DNA from: Anastrepha obliqua
Taxonomy: Eukaryota; Arthropoda; Insecta; Diptera; Tephritidae
Reading direction: 5' to 3'
Length of the DNA stretch: 64,000 bases
NCBI RefSeq assembly: GCF_027943255.1
Contig: NC_072894.1
Coordinates: forward strand, 75,617,601-75,681,600
Shown: piece after piece, positions 31,197 through 42,800 of the stretch
Layout: the number at the start of each line of letters is the position of its first letter
Numbering within the stretch: position 1 is the first letter of the stretch
The notes under the pieces: model-generated
Database searches by the model: none
What the model saw: only the letters and a program-made list of their open reading frames with translations
What the model was told of the DNA's origin: nothing
Position numbers and translations under genes: made by a program

Positions 31197-31412
31197 TACC
31201 TGCAAGTCACATACGGGCAGTTTGCTCTTCGTTTCTGGGCTGTCCCAAGGCCATAGTCAAGGCAAAAGATGGTCATATCGAGAAAAAGTAAATTGATTCT
31301 TAATTTTATATTATTTTCACAAATTTTTTACTTTGATTTGAATAGAAGTAATTTTCCAAACTAAATTTATGAACTTTTTAATTGGTTACACTTCGAGTGC
31401 CAGCCCCTGTAT
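31197..31412 (+). pseudogene. Tc1-like element 3' end, plus strand, interrupted by mariner
   Basis: Immediately right of the mariner end, IPASHIRAVCSSFLGCPKAI and VKAKDGHIEKK (stop at 31289-31291) read on the plus strand: the C-terminus of the Tc1-like family of copies A-C. The terminal repeat follows (GTTACACTTCGAGTGCCAGC…CTGTA). Orientation is opposite to copy B, so two different Tc1-like copies flank this mariner. Confidence 0.8.
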
Positions 31413-31429
31413 ATATCCGAGGTAGGCAG

Positions 31430-31665
31430 AAAAATGCACTTAATCTTAGAAGCTCCCTTTCGGTTTAACTCTGCGAAGTGCTTCAGAGTTGGAGATACGG
31501 TCAATGCACCGGATTTTCAGCAGCCTCAAATGTTTCCATGTGATTCATATCCAAAACTTCCCTCGTCCAAATTTCCATGCCGTATAACAACACAGACAAA
31601 ACATAAAGCCTCACAAAGCGTATTTTTAGACTTAAAATAAAATCGTTCTTTCTTAGAACACTGCG
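31430..31665 (-). pseudogene. RTE-like LINE fragment
   Basis: Minus-strand reading gives LKIRFVRLYVLSVLLYGMEI followed by WT, matching the FN..VKSVLLYG.E.W segment after the RT palm of RTE/craTA-like LINEs, then METFEAAE and, in another frame, RCIDRISNSEALRRVKPKGS. No RT catalytic box is present here. Confidence 0.6.
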
Positions 31666-31671
31666 TACATT

Positions 31672-32040
31672 CTGTCAAAAAAAGTACCCGGAATTGATCA
31701 GTAAAACGCAAAATAATTGTTTAATCATCAAAATAGACTCCATTCGAAGCAATACACATTTGCCAACTATTAGTCCAGTCATCAAAGCACCTTTTAAACG
31801 CGTTTGAAGAGATCTTCTTCAGCTCCTTCAGTGAATTCTCGCCTCTAGCGACTCAAAGCGGCGGCTGCGGAGTGGCAATTTTGGAAAAGGAAAAGGTCAC
31901 AGGGGGCTAAGTCTGGTGGATGCGGTGGTTGTTCGATGATATTTGTCGAGTTTTTGGTCAAAACAGTGTTCACAATACCAGCCTTGTGATACGGCGCGTT
32001 ATTATTGTGCTCCGTTTTCTACGCATATTCTCTCTTTTGT
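31672..32040 (-). pseudogene. Mariner-like transposase 3' fragment with one terminal repeat
   Basis: The left end TCTGTCAAAAAAAGTACCCG looks like a mariner terminal repeat. Minus-strand reading gives NNAPYHKAGIV (second-Asp block; the expected Asp is Asn), PPHPPDLAPCDLFLFQN (third-Asp block) and the C-terminus SLKELKKISSNAFKRCFDDW followed by TNSWQMCIASNGVYFDD and a stop. The N-terminal half is missing. Confidence 0.75.
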
Positions 32041-33654
32041 TCAAAACACAAAATTTAAAACAAATTCTTTCTGCGATATTTTTATCCATAGTAAAAATCG
32101 CAGAGCACACCTGCAGTTGACTGAAATAATTAAATGCCAAAGACAAGCTAATTGACAGATCTCGCTCAAACTCTGCATCATTGTAGAGGACAGTTGTGCC
32201 AACATTCCATCAAAAACAATTTAGACATTTGTGTATTGCTCGCTATTTAAATAAACTATTCGCGAAATTTTTTTGAAATAATGTATTTATAAAAAGCGGC
32301 TCTAGCCATTTCTATGCGGCATTTCATTTCAATTTATTCATCGCATTTATCATTAATAAAGGCAGTTAAATTTATTAACCAGTTCAATCGTCATGTTATA
32401 CCATCGACCAATCTTAGCTGCCGTCAAAAAATGTTTTTCTTTTCAACAGTGAATGCCTCAACGAGATCACTGTGAGGCGCTATGCTCATTCAGTTTTTAA
32501 ACTGCCGCTTCTCGTTTTACGTGCAATTATTATTACCATATTTCATTATTTCATTACTTATTCTATTTTCTGCTCTTATTCTCCATTCTCTTCAGTGGCA
32601 TGTTTCTCTGCTTATTGGCATATTTTATGTTGATTTTGCACATTTAATATCACTTTGAAGCGTAAGCATTCGCCAAGGAAAAAAAGTACAAATGCTACTG
32701 GCCGCACATGGCTCAGTGCAACACGCGTTATATTCATATCCTGCTCAAGTGCTTGTCATTGATAATGCACGCAAAAATGTTGTTCGTGGTCCTAAGAACG
32801 TGGCTTAGTGACCAGGCTGCGAACGCAAGGCTTTCGGTTAACAATTGAAGAGCAAATATGTTTAATAGCTATTAGGGGTTTTTCGCAACTGTAGCAGGTG
32901 CCAAAGGCAGAAATTATTCGCATGCTTCCTTGCTTACTTGCGTATGCAGGTGTGTTCTGCTCAAACATGTATGTATGTATGTGCCCAAGAGAAATTTGCG
33001 TACTCACTCAACATTTTCCACTTATTCACCCCTTTTTTATTAACTTTGTGGCGGTTTATGCACATAGAAGTACATACAGATAATATATTCACATGATACA
33101 TATGTACATACAGAGATTTTCAGGTCTGAGTCTGTTTTTAAATGCAAATTAAGAACTTATTTGCAACTGGAACTCAATATCTCTGTATTGGCGAATGTCG
33201 TAGAGGAGGTCTAAAAAGTATGAATGGTAAATAATATTTAGGAGATATACCGAGGCGGGCATGAAATCTCCAATAATACAAGTTTATTTTCAACTAAATG
33301 GCCGAAACCAAACTGCAAGGGTTCTTTTAAGTCTCGCTCAGAGGCGTAATTCGAAAGTCTTAGAACTAGGCCGTTTTGGTATCATTTGAAAGCTTAAACT
33401 CCAGTTAAGAAAAGTTTATAACTTGTTTTGTGATAAAATAGACCTCAAGCTTTATGCAACTCCGCAAACCACAAGTAATTTGTAGACAGCATTTCACTTT
33501 CACGCTTGGCATATAAAAGTAGTTGTGGCAAAAAATGTGTTAACATCCTTCACAGGATATTCTGCTGTACTTTTATAAAATATTTAATATGATAATCCGA
33601 AAAATATGTCTCATAAAAAAAATTTAAAACAAATATATATTTTTTTTTATATTA
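32041..33654. other. AT-rich spacer
   Basis: No gene or element was recognised; contains ATGTATGTATGT-type text near 32968. Confidence 0.55.
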
Positions 33655-34615
33655 AAAAAAATCGTGTTTGAAGATGCTAAAATACTGGATGGATCTTTTC
33701 CAGGTGGTATTTGGTCGGCCACGTCTGAGAATTCCAATCTAAGGCCATTCATGGGATCCGGTTGTTCAGTTTTCTAAGAGCGTTGCCTATCCAACTCCAT
33801 TTCCTGCGTGTTGGCTGGCATAAGATGGGCTCCTAGTATGCTTGTCTCCAAAGTTCTGTGTTACTTATTATGTTGGGCCAGAATATTCTGCATATTATCT
33901 TCAAGCATTTATTGGTGAAGCATTGAAGCTACTGCGCGATCATTTTCGAAACAAGCCACGTTTCAGTTCCGTATATCAGCATCAACTTGGCACATTGATT
34001 GAATATCCTGAGCGTGTGAGAAGTTTACGCAAATTTTTCATAACCGCCCGAAGGTAGGGCCTTGCTTTCCTCAATCCGTCGTTCCTCTGTTCCGCCGTCA
34101 GCTGCTATAGCCTTTGTGACGTTTACTTCCAGTTCGAGCTTCCAGCATTACTAGTCCGTCCGCCTTCGCTTGCGTATCGGTCAACTAGTGCAATAGCAGA
34201 CAAATATCGTCAGCAAAGTACAAATCCTGCAGCTGCCTGGTGAGAAACCATGTATTGCCTCTGAGACGAGTGGTAAGTTAGCACATAACTTCATGCAGAA
34301 TGATGGGAAAGAGGAGCGATGAAAGGAGCAGCCTTGTCTAACTCCAGCATTGGGTGAGATTGCGTCACTTATGGTAGCATTGTTCAGTACTACCAGTTCA
34401 GAACTCTCATACAGCATCTTAGTCAAGCAAATTATTTTCAATGGGATTCCTCGCCTTCTTGAAGCTAACGAACAGCAAGTATAGCGACGGGCCGCTTTCG
34501 ACAGATTGCTCGACAATGGCGCGTAGCGGGTTTGCATGGTCAACGTAGCTGGGGGCGCAATCCCGCTTTCTGATCTGTTAAAGAGCTTTCGTCGTGATTC
34601 AACCTTCCTTGACAT
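33655..34615 (-). pseudogene. RTE-like LINE reverse transcriptase fragment
   Basis: Minus-strand reading gives PSYVDHANPLRAIVEQSVES near 34540, SPNAGVRQGCS near 34335 (the GVRQGC RT box), QDLYFADDICLLLH near 34200 (catalytic FADD) and, at the far 3' end near 33690-33800, KWSWIGNALRKLNNRIP with MALDWNSQ, the conserved tail of the RTE/craTA-like group. Frame changes separate these blocks, and the SVLLYG segment seen at 31430 is not evident, so the fragments could be complementary parts of the same family. Confidence 0.75.
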
Positions 34616-35240
34616 TTCACGCCTCCCAGTATTTTGTGGATGGTGTTGAGTAGCTATATGTCTCCCCAGTTACCACAGTCACCAGGCGACAGCTACTCGT
34701 TGCTCCACTCTGCAGAAATGTGCGTATTTCAGCCATTGTTCGCGGCACTGTTGACAAAAGCTTCGGTTGGTGTTGCTGCTGCTGCCTCTACAGTAGTCAT
34801 CGCCACCGTTGGTTACATTACTTGTTAGCTGGAAGTGCCCCTTTCAACTGCGGACTTGGTCGGCAGAACTGGTGTAGCATCCGAGATCTACAGCTTACAA
34901 GTAGCATCTTTCCTTGTCCCCAGTTTATCCAATTTAGGGCGATTATAGGGTTCGGAATTGCACAGATCCTTCGAGGTACAGTCAGGCTTTAACTCGAACA
35001 CTCGCCTCCTGAATACCATTATCGGAGTGCAACCACCGTAGCAGACGAAAAGCTTCAGCTGCTTCCTGAGACCCGCATTATTCTGGCGCAATTGCATTCT
35101 ATACTTACTTAGTCTTGCCATAAATTCTGTGGCAAATTTTGCAATGTATACAACGAGAAAAATTCGCCGAAAAAAATTCCGTTATTTTTACTTTTGTTCG
35201 TATGTATTGTCCACTCATAAACCATACTCAGTTTCGTGCC
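34616..35240. other. Spacer, no recognisable gene
   Basis: No supported similarity. Confidence 0.5.
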
Positions 35241-35249
35241 AAATTTCGC

Positions 35250-36160
35250 TTGTTAATAATGGAGTGGAGTGCTTCATATTGCATTAACTGCTTTAAAAAA
35301 GTGTGGAAAAAGTGCAAGCGAGATTTACGAATTGCTAATAATTTTAATATTTCGAGAAATCCCCATAGAAAGCAGAAAGTCATGCCCAGGGAAATGAATG
35401 GATCGATATAGAGACTAATTAGATATGATCTCGATCAGAAAGCCTTCCTTCGCTCAACTGACCAACTTTTGGCAACGCGCTTGAAGAAAATTAGATGCAA
35501 GCATCTTCTTCGGTGAGCAGCGGTCAACGACCATGACAATATTATTTTCACAGATTGACAGAAATTTTCACTGTTGAAGAAGTTTTTAATAAGCAAAACA
35601 ACAAAATCTATCCTAAAACTTTTAAAGACGCACAAAATGTTGATCCAAGGGTTCAGCGTGGCCACCATCCAGCCTCCGTAATGATGTGGGGGCAATGACT
35701 TGTAAAAGCGATACATCTCTTCATTTCTGCGAAAAAAGGGTTAAAATTGGGAAAAAAGTATATTAGAAGGATGTCTTAGAAGGCCTGGTGAGGCAGTTGA
35801 GCAGTACTCTCTTCAATGGAGAGCGCTGGATCTTCGAGCAAGATTCCTCTCCAGCCCATGAGGCCAAAACCACACAGCAGTGGCAAAAAAACAATATTCC
35901 TGGGTTCATAGCCGCAGAAGATTGACCGTCCGGAAGTTCAGATCTAAATCCATTGGTCTACAGTTTGTGATCAGAATTGGAGAACATGGCCTTTCGAAGA
36001 CCTCACCGAAATTTGGAGAGTATCAAACAATCTTCGGTTTGAGTAGCGACGTTAATACCCATGGAAATCGTGCGTGTTGCAATAGCTGAATGGACTAATC
36101 GTTTGAAGGCTTGTGTGAAAGCAAATGGTCACCATTTCGAACGAAAATTTACATTTTTTT
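35250..36160 (+). pseudogene. Tc1-like transposase, second family, near full-span but decayed
   Basis: Starts near 35260 with MEWSASYCINCFKKVWKKCK and SRNPHRKQKVMPREMN. After decayed sequence come FTVEEVFNKQNNKIY, VQRGHHPASVMMWGQ, WIFEQDSSPAHEAKTTQQWQ (second Asp) and DWPSGSSDLNPLVYSL (third acidic block, with V where D/E is expected), then LKACVKANGHHFE at the C-terminus near 36145. In-frame stops and shifts are frequent. No terminal repeats were identified. The stretch 35853-36043 is duplicated at 38740-38932. Confidence 0.75.
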
Positions 36161-36255
36161 TAGGTTAAATAAATCTAACTTCATTAGAAAAAGTATTCTA
36201 ATTTTATATCTAAAACGAACTTCCCTTGTAACACAACTTATGGCAGGACTAAATA

Positions 36256-37043
36256 CAGTCTGTGTCAGAAGAAAAGAACCACGTTCTGATTTTTGCTGCG
36301 TAATATTTCCATTCAAGGGCTACGATGCCAGTGCTAACTCAGGTTAGTGTCGTTTCGAAACTATCCCGTAAACGTAACGAAACAAAAATACGTGAGGAGT
36401 ACGCGAAGCATTTTGAGGCGGTATTTTTATGCACGCATTTGAAAGGGCCGAAATTATCTTACGCCGTAGCTGCAAAAGTGATTAAGAAATAAAAAAATTT
36501 GTTGTCATGTGGAATCAGCGGTATAAGGTGTACAAAAATGTTGATGACTTTTCCGAGCGCGGCTTAAAGCGAGTGACAAAAAAAAAAGCAGGATCAGGTG
36601 ATCGTCCAACTTTTTAAGCGGGACACTTCTTTCTGACTACGCCAAGCACGATCAGTTCTTGCTAAAAAGAGAATAGATCGAACCATCGAACGTCGACTGA
36701 AGGAGGCGAACATATCCTACCGTCCCACATCATCAGAATCACTACTGTCAGAAAAACACATTGAGGAACAACAAAACAAGAAAATGGCGTCACAGTATAA
36801 GGTCAGTCCATGATTTGTAAGTTCGCAAAGTCTCGTCCTGTTTGTCGACCAGCTACGCAGAAAAGCTGGTTCAAAGCATGAAGAAGATGCCAGGCTATAC
36901 ATGCTCGGCAACGATGGAAACTACACGGATTATTGAGTAATTGCGACTCGTAGTTTTGTACATACTTTCATGTAAGAAAAATTTAAATATATATCTTTTA
37001 TACTTCATGAATAATCGCGGTTCCTTTTTTCTGACACAGACTG
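36256..37043 (+). mobile_element. Internally deleted Tc1-like element with TIRs (788 bp)
   Basis: CAGTCTGTGTCAGAAGAAAA at 36256 is mirrored at 37043 (TTTTTTCTGACACAGACTG), with TA on both sides (36254-36255, 37044-37045). It carries an N-terminal transposase remnant only, so it could move only in trans. Confidence 0.88.
36350..36790 (+). pseudogene. Tc1-like transposase N-terminal remnant
   Basis: Reads SKLSRKRNETKIREEYAKHF, GPKLSYAVAAKVIKK and a stop. Then, in other frames, RQARSVLAKKRIDRTIERRL and KEANISYRPTSSESLLSEKH, typical of a Tc1 bipartite DNA-binding domain and the linker before the first Asp. Catalytic blocks are absent. Confidence 0.75.
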
Positions 37044-37045
37044 TA

Positions 37046-37945
37046 TATATTGTTCTGTATTCTGTAAACTCCTACCTATCTAGTAGAATTGGCCCCGATA
37101 TTTATAAAACACTAAGGCTCGAGTTACAGCTGGAAAAAAACTCTTGGCAAAATTGCCAATTACTCGAGTTAACACTTATTGGGCCAGGAATTACAAACAT
37201 CGCAAATTAAACGCCAAATAATACCAACAGCAATAGAATTGGTATACAAATTAAAATTACAGCTATTCAGCGTTAACCCAGATAAAATTACTATCAATCC
37301 AAACCATAGGCAGTTAAAACTACACATATACCTTTGAACGAGTGTGGGTATGTGTGTGCATTTGCAAGTAGGTGAATTGGCAAGTTTGTCTATGCAATAA
37401 TTAAACGCCACATGAAATAAAAAATACGAGCATATTCAGTAATCGTGTGCCCATAACTACATAGCCACATATTTCTACATGTATGCGAGTACCTGCATGT
37501 TTGTGCATACGTTCAATAAATGAATTTAACCCCACATCTGATGTGCAAATAACAATCACTCAATGTAATCAATGTGTTTGGATGTGCGACGCCGGTGTGC
37601 CCCTTTCACCTGATTGCAAACGCAAGCGTACACTTGAAACCTAGCATGGCTTAGTTTGTTTGAGCACACATACGTGTATGTATGTATATGTGCATATAGC
37701 TGTTGCTGATTTTGCTATTTCTGTCTCACAAAAAGCAGCACCAAAGATCAATTGCACCGCGTTAACTGGAACGTGAGCAAAAAACAGGTAAACTGTACAT
37801 GACAACAACAGCACACCACCATACCCAATAGACCAAATGGCTTCAGAGTGATGTTATGAAAAGCTTACAAATTGTATGTCTCCTTATTTCAATAAAAATA
37901 TTTATGATGAAATTTCGCAGATTTCGTGTGCTCACTCGATGTTTT
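37046..37945. other. Spacer with TATGTATGT tracts
   Basis: No gene recognised; microsatellite-like text near 37675-37700. Confidence 0.55.
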
Positions 37946-37949
37946 TGCA

Positions 37950-38483
37950 CATCAGGAGTTTTTTTAGCAGCATGAAAACTATCAATATCGATAACTATGG
38001 TCTGACAGCTGATGACATTTCTGTTGACATTTCACCATGAATCGTTGAACTCCAGAACAACGTTACCAAATTGTGGAAATTTACTTTGAAAAAATTAAGG
38101 CTGTGCGCAAAATGTATAGAGCCAAGCATTTAAGAGGATTCGTCGTCGTTATCAACTTGTCGGCTTTTGTCCTTCGACGACGTAGTCACATTTTGGGCAA
38201 GGATCTTCGCTTACGTGCTTATAAGCTACAGCTCGTGGAAGAATTAAAGCCAAATTAACATCACTTGCATCGCACGTTTGCGGATTCTATGAGTCCAAAC
38301 AAATATTTTTAGAAAAGTAGTCGAAAATTGAACTGATCGAATGGACGAATTACATCGTAGCCGCGGCGAACATATGCGTGCGGCATGATATTAAAAAAAA
38401 GAAGCAATGAAATTATCTACCAGATTATAACAAAAATTAAAAAAAAATTACAAATTCGTTCCAACAATATTTCCATTTTGTAT
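37950..38483 (+). pseudogene. Deleted Tc1/mariner-superfamily element of the 49308 family
   Basis: The 5' sequence (GAGTTTTTTTAGCAGCATGA, then AACTATCAATATCGATAACT) matches the right end of the element at 52213-52836. A start at 38038 (MNR, stop, TPEQRYQIVEIYFEK) is followed by KDLRLRAYKLQLVEELKPN, HHLHRTFADSM and then directly the C-terminal LEK..VENW…RSRGEHMR. The catalytic centre is missing. ATGAAATTATCTACCAGATT at about 38406 is exactly shared with the 52.3-kb copy. Confidence 0.7.
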
Positions 38484-38489
38484 TATCAT

Positions 38490-38710
38490 TTTAAGTTCTC
38501 ATGCCCTCACAAACCACCCGACATTTTGCTTAAGAATGCTCCATCAATTCTCAATCACACTGAGTTCGGGCGCTTGCGCTGGCGTTTCAACCACATGAGA
38601 ACAGTTCTAAATAAACAATGACTGAACAACATTCGATTTGATTTTGGGGTCCGCTGTCTTGATAAAATCGAAACATCTCCCGAATACCCAATTTTTCAAC
38701 AAATTATTTT
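38490..38710 (-). pseudogene. Tc1-like DD(E) catalytic fragment
   Basis: Minus-strand reading near 38690-38640 gives LGIREMFRFYQDSGPQNQIE (second Asp). After a frame change, ETPAQAPELSVIEN, a stop where Trp/Leu is expected, then WSILKQNV near 38590-38510 is the Glu block of a Tc1-type DD34E transposase. No ends were found. Confidence 0.65.
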
Positions 38711-38739
38711 TCAATAAATTCAAATAACTAATTGTATCC

Positions 38740-38932
38740 ATACAGCCCATGAGGTAAAATCCACACAGCAGTGGCAAAAAAGCAATATGCCTAGGTTCAT
38801 AGCCGCAGAAGATTGACCATCCGGAAGTCCAGATCTGAATTCAATGGACTACAGTTTGTGATCAGAATGGGAGAACATGGGCTTTCGAAGACCTCACCGA
38901 AATTTGGAGAGTGTCAAGCAATCTTTGGCACT
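38740..38932 (+). repeat. Duplicate fragment of the Tc1-like transposase at 35853-36043
   Basis: About 190 bp nearly identical to 35853-36043 (for example CACACAGCAGTGGCAAAAAA and TTCATAGCCGCAGAAGATTG). It ends directly at the Tc1-like copy C. Confidence 0.85.
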
Positions 38933-38934
38933 CG

Positions 38935-40062
38935 AAGTGTAACTAATTAAAAAGGTCATAAATTTAGTTTGGAGAATTATTTTTATTCAACTCAAAGTAA
39001 AAAATTTGTGAAAATAGTAAAAAATTAAGAATCAATTTACTTTTGCTCGATATGACCACCGTTTGCCTTGACTATGGCCTTGGGACGGTCCAGAAACGAA
39101 TCGCAAATTGCCCGAATGTGACTTGCAGGTATTTTGATTCATACGTGGATAATGGCTTTTTTCAGCGCCTCGAGTCTGATGAATCTTTTAGTTCGGACCT
39201 TGCTCTCCAAAATGGCTCAAAGAGAATAATCCATCGGATTCACGTCTAGTGAATTTGCGAGCCTATGTGTGGACGTTATGAAGTTCGGAACGTTGTTTCT
39301 TAGTCATTCTTGGTTCACTCGAGTTTAGTGAGACGGTGCCGAGTCCTGTTGAAACGGGTGCTGCCTGCCGGTTGCCAATCGATGACTCAAATTCTCGTAC
39401 GAACGGTCGGTCGAATAAACCCTATCGGTTTGGGAGTTTACAAATTGCTTAATTTGAAAAATTTTCTCGCCAGAAAATACAATATTCGGATCGTTGACCG
39501 CTCTTGGCCAAGCGAAGTAACTCCTCCGCTCTCTCAAGTCTGACTTGTTGCTATTTTGGTGTGAGATCATGCACGTTTTGGATCTTGTAAGGCTTGACTT
39601 TGAGATTATTTTTCAGTATGCGGCAGATGCTGTGGCCAGATATTTTCAGTTTTTTCGCCATTTGATTGGTTCTTCGTCGGGAGTTTCGCTCAAGTTGCTT
39701 CTTCCCTATTTGAACCGTTTCACGTGACGTTGCAGTCCTTTGATGACCACTTCCATGACGTTTCGCGATGCTACCAATATCATTGTAACGAGTAATGGTG
39801 TGATAAACAAAAACTTTCTTTACTTTACGGTGATCCAGCTGGTTGTGATTTTCCAGTCAAATATAATGCAATCACACTATTACGTTTGAAAGCCATTATT
39901 GATTTTCTGTTCTTGCGTTCACTCTCGGCAAGATGCTTCCGCGCGCTTGGAAACAATACTCTGAACTCTTTTTTAGCCGATTAACAGACAGCTGATGCCC
40001 GTGGATCAGCTGCGCGAGCGGTCTGAAATTGTTTACACTTCGAGGGCCGAACCCTGTAGTTT
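38935..40062 (-). pseudogene. Tc1-like element, copy C, with internal deletion
   Basis: Right end GTTTACACTTCGAGGGCCGA…CCCTG (to about 40061, followed by TA) and left end GGCACTCGAAGTGTAAC form the terminal repeats; the outermost left bases are missing. Minus-strand text: MAFKRNSVIALYLTGKSQPA, RRTNQMAKKLKISGHSICRI, LKVKPYKIQNVHDLTP, VFSGEKIFQIKQFVNSQTDR and YENLSHRLATGRQHP, which then jumps to FQQDSAPSH, showing the region between the first and second Asp is deleted. A VKAKGGHIEQK-type C-terminus ends near 39030. Stops and shifts are scattered. Confidence 0.8.
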
Positions 40063-40063
40063 T

Positions 40064-40419
40064 TTATTTGAAATCAAAGCTTCCTCTATGAAAGCTAAGT
40101 TTCCGACTATTGTTCTGTACATAGAACCCCAAACTCTAATGTGATCATCACCGAGTTTCACAGTTCCTCGCAGGTTCTTCTGCTATCTTTCTGAATTAGG
40201 TTAGCGCCAGATTAAAGTTTAAATAATAATAACGATTAAATTTGATTCCATCATCAAAAACTACCACACTCCAAAAGTTTTAGTCCTAATTAATATGGCT
40301 GTTAGCAAAACCCTGCTCTGGATTTTGTATCTCGTGCAATTATGATTGGTACTTTCTTGATTTCCTCCAATATTCATCTTTTGTCAGCTTCTGTAAACAT
40401 TTAATTTAGGGTCTCGCAA
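40064..40419. other. Spacer, possibly decayed Tc1-like
   Basis: Minus-strand VKLGDDHIRVWGSM near 40130-40170 weakly resembles a Tc1 VMVWGC block. Not enough to annotate. Confidence 0.3.
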
Positions 40420-41080
40420 CTCTTGTCATCCGCTCTATTTTATTACTTACACAGAGACGCATATTTGCTGTACTTTAAGTTTTTACTGGACATTTTCAAT
40501 AGAGTTGGCATCAGGCGACTGTGAGGACTAATTGAACATTTCAATCTCATTTTGCTATTTCCAATCTGCACACCTTCGGCTTCGATGCTTGGGATTGTTG
40601 TCTTCTAGTAAAATCTACGACTGACGGTAATAATGCTTTTTATTTATGAAAATTTTATTCATCAAAACTGCATACAAATTAGCAGCAAGCACAAATAAAC
40701 GGCCAACTCCTTTTCGGAAAGGCAGTTCCAAGCAAGAAACTTAACTGGATGCTTAACAGTTCGTTGAAGTTTTCGATTATCGGCAGAATATCAGGATCGA
40801 TGTATACAACTTTTCGCCACAAAGGAAGATTCATCCGTAAAGATTACATTTGCCTAATTCCATTCTGAATTTTCCTTAGTCAATGTAAGTATTTTTCAAT
40901 GTGTGATAATGAGAGCAGCAGTTTTTTCAATGTGCTACAGAATTTGGGTCATTCTGTAAGTAAACGTCCTCGAATCATGTCTTTGGACAAATTAACACTA
41001 TTTTTCCTTAAACCTGGATCAGCTTCACGCACCGTTAAGTCCGGGCTTTGTCATCAATAGCAAATCAATTACCTTCTTAA
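40420..41080 (-). pseudogene. Tc1/Tc3-like DD34E transposase remnant
   Basis: Minus-strand blocks in order: READPGLRKNSVNLSKDMIR and GRLLTE near 41020-40950 (DNA-binding part), FCSTLKKLLLSLSHIEKYL, VIFTDESSF near 40840 (first Asp), QRTVKHPVKFLAWNC near 40740, LLEDNNPKHRSRRCADWK near 40600 (second Asp) and SSQSPDANSIENV near 40510 (Glu). Thirty-four residues lie between second Asp and Glu, the Tc1/Tc3 spacing. Frame changes and stops abolish function. Confidence 0.75.
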
Positions 41081-42185
41081 TCTCTTACAAAACTAACAAA
41101 TTGTGCAACGCTTATTGTTAAAAGGATACGCCTATTTAGCAGTATTAACTGACATTTCCTTCTCTTGAACCGAAAAAACAAATAGAATTCACGCTTAAAT
41201 CAATATAATACAGGTACTTACAAAAAATAAAATAATTCCAACATTCTCTTTTTTTATTTAAGTATATATTTTAACTCAAATATTATCCACACTCTTCAAA
41301 ATTTAAATTAAAAAAACGCCAGAAGAGCTTTGCAGGAAATTCGCAAACAAGATCGGGTAATATATCTTCATATATATCGGTTATTTTCTATCGATTGAAA
41401 AACTATTGTGCAACCTTGAACATCGCAAATGTAAAATAGAGTTTCTAAGCTTGTCATAAAATTGTTCTCAAGTTGTTTGACTTGATATGTATTGGGAAAA
41501 GAGTAGACAAATTAAGTGTTTCCTAGTCATGGTTAAAGCCCATGGTGAAAAGAATTCAGAATTTGGCCAAGATCAGACGGTTAACGGTCTCGGCGGATTT
41601 GAAAAATTTGCTGTTTGGCTGGCCTCACCTCATTTAGCAAAAACCTGAGCTTATGTTGGTGTTACAAGAAAAAATCAATACAGTATCCGCTCATATTGTC
41701 TCGTTACCGTCTGAACAACGCCTGACTGGACGTTTGTGGGAATACGTGTGAACTGAGCAGTCTTCATTCTGCTGCCGAGTACCTGGTGACGTGGCAGCCG
41801 AAGTCACTCGCACAATTTTGTTTTTCATCATAGCAGATTGGCTAAGCCAGGTAATCTATCATCCTGGGTTAAAACCATTTCTTTATTCATTAATGTACTC
41901 ATTTAATAATACACAAATATAGCATTTATTACAGACTATGTAAAAATAGATTAATGTTTAGTATTCAATCAAAAATAAATTAAACTTATATATTAATTTA
42001 CTTGTTTCATTTTCTTATAGTTAAAAGAGAAAGAATACTTAGAATCCAGTTTAACAATTCATTTAGTAACATTTGGAAGTGGTGATTTGTGGAAGAAAAG
42101 TCTAGAACAGTGCAATTTGAAAGCGAATTAAATTCTCTCAAAGCTTTAGAAATCGGAGCATTAAAAGTATAATAAGTTCTGGCCA
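41081..42185. other. Spacer, no recognisable gene
   Basis: The stretch 41525-41830 is less AT-rich and may be a decayed element, but no family was recognised. Confidence 0.45.
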
Positions 42186-42189
42186 TCCC

Positions 42190-42800
42190 TAAGCAGAAAA
42201 TATCATGGTTTCCTTAGCTTCGCCAAGGGATACTGAAATGACTCCGCGAAGCGTATGAAGGAGAGTCAATCGCCTCACTTATCAAATCGAAAACGAAAGT
42301 CAGAACACACAGACTTTTAGAGGGTTGAATTGGATCAGTTGAATGCAAAGAACGTAAAGCACAACGCACAGAGGCTTTCTGGATACGGTCAAGCTTACTA
42401 ATATGACAAGCATAATACTGGCCCCAAATGAAGATGACGTACTCGAGCTTCGAACGCACCAGAGAGCTATTTAAAAGGTTTAGAGTATACATATGGATCA
42501 ACAGAGTACGAGCTACAACGTGGAATGAAGGCAAGTACAGAATATGACTTAGCAATGGTGTAATTTAAATAACTTTCATAAGAGAATCTAGAGTCAAATG
42601 CTGTGCCAAACTCAACAATTTCACTTTGAGTGGATGAACTAGAAACCCCAATGCGGTAGAAAGTGGGTATAAGAGAACAATATTTAGAATACGAGATGTA
42701 TAACACTTCCTTGTATTTATGTTTAACTTATTTCTTGTACACCAAGCAACGACTTCGTGTTTTTTAAGTCTACTTTCAAATAGCTTTAACATAAAAAGCA
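42190..42800 (-). pseudogene. CR1-like LINE ORF2 fragment
   Basis: Minus-strand blocks: HEVVAWCTRNKLNINTRKCY near 42760 (region after YADD), IPTFYRIGVSSSSTQSEIVE, FGTAFDSRFSYESYLNYTIA near 42600 and SLVRSKLEYVIFIWGQYYAC with LDRIQKASVRCAL near 42470-42370. The order matches CR1/Jockey-group RT thumb sequence and the fragment at 9240. Frame changes near 42720 and 42550. The catalytic YADD is absent. Confidence 0.7.

Noticed and set aside
41525..41830. Less AT-rich island that might be a decayed retroelement
   Set aside because: Conceptual translation gave no motif I could assign to a family.
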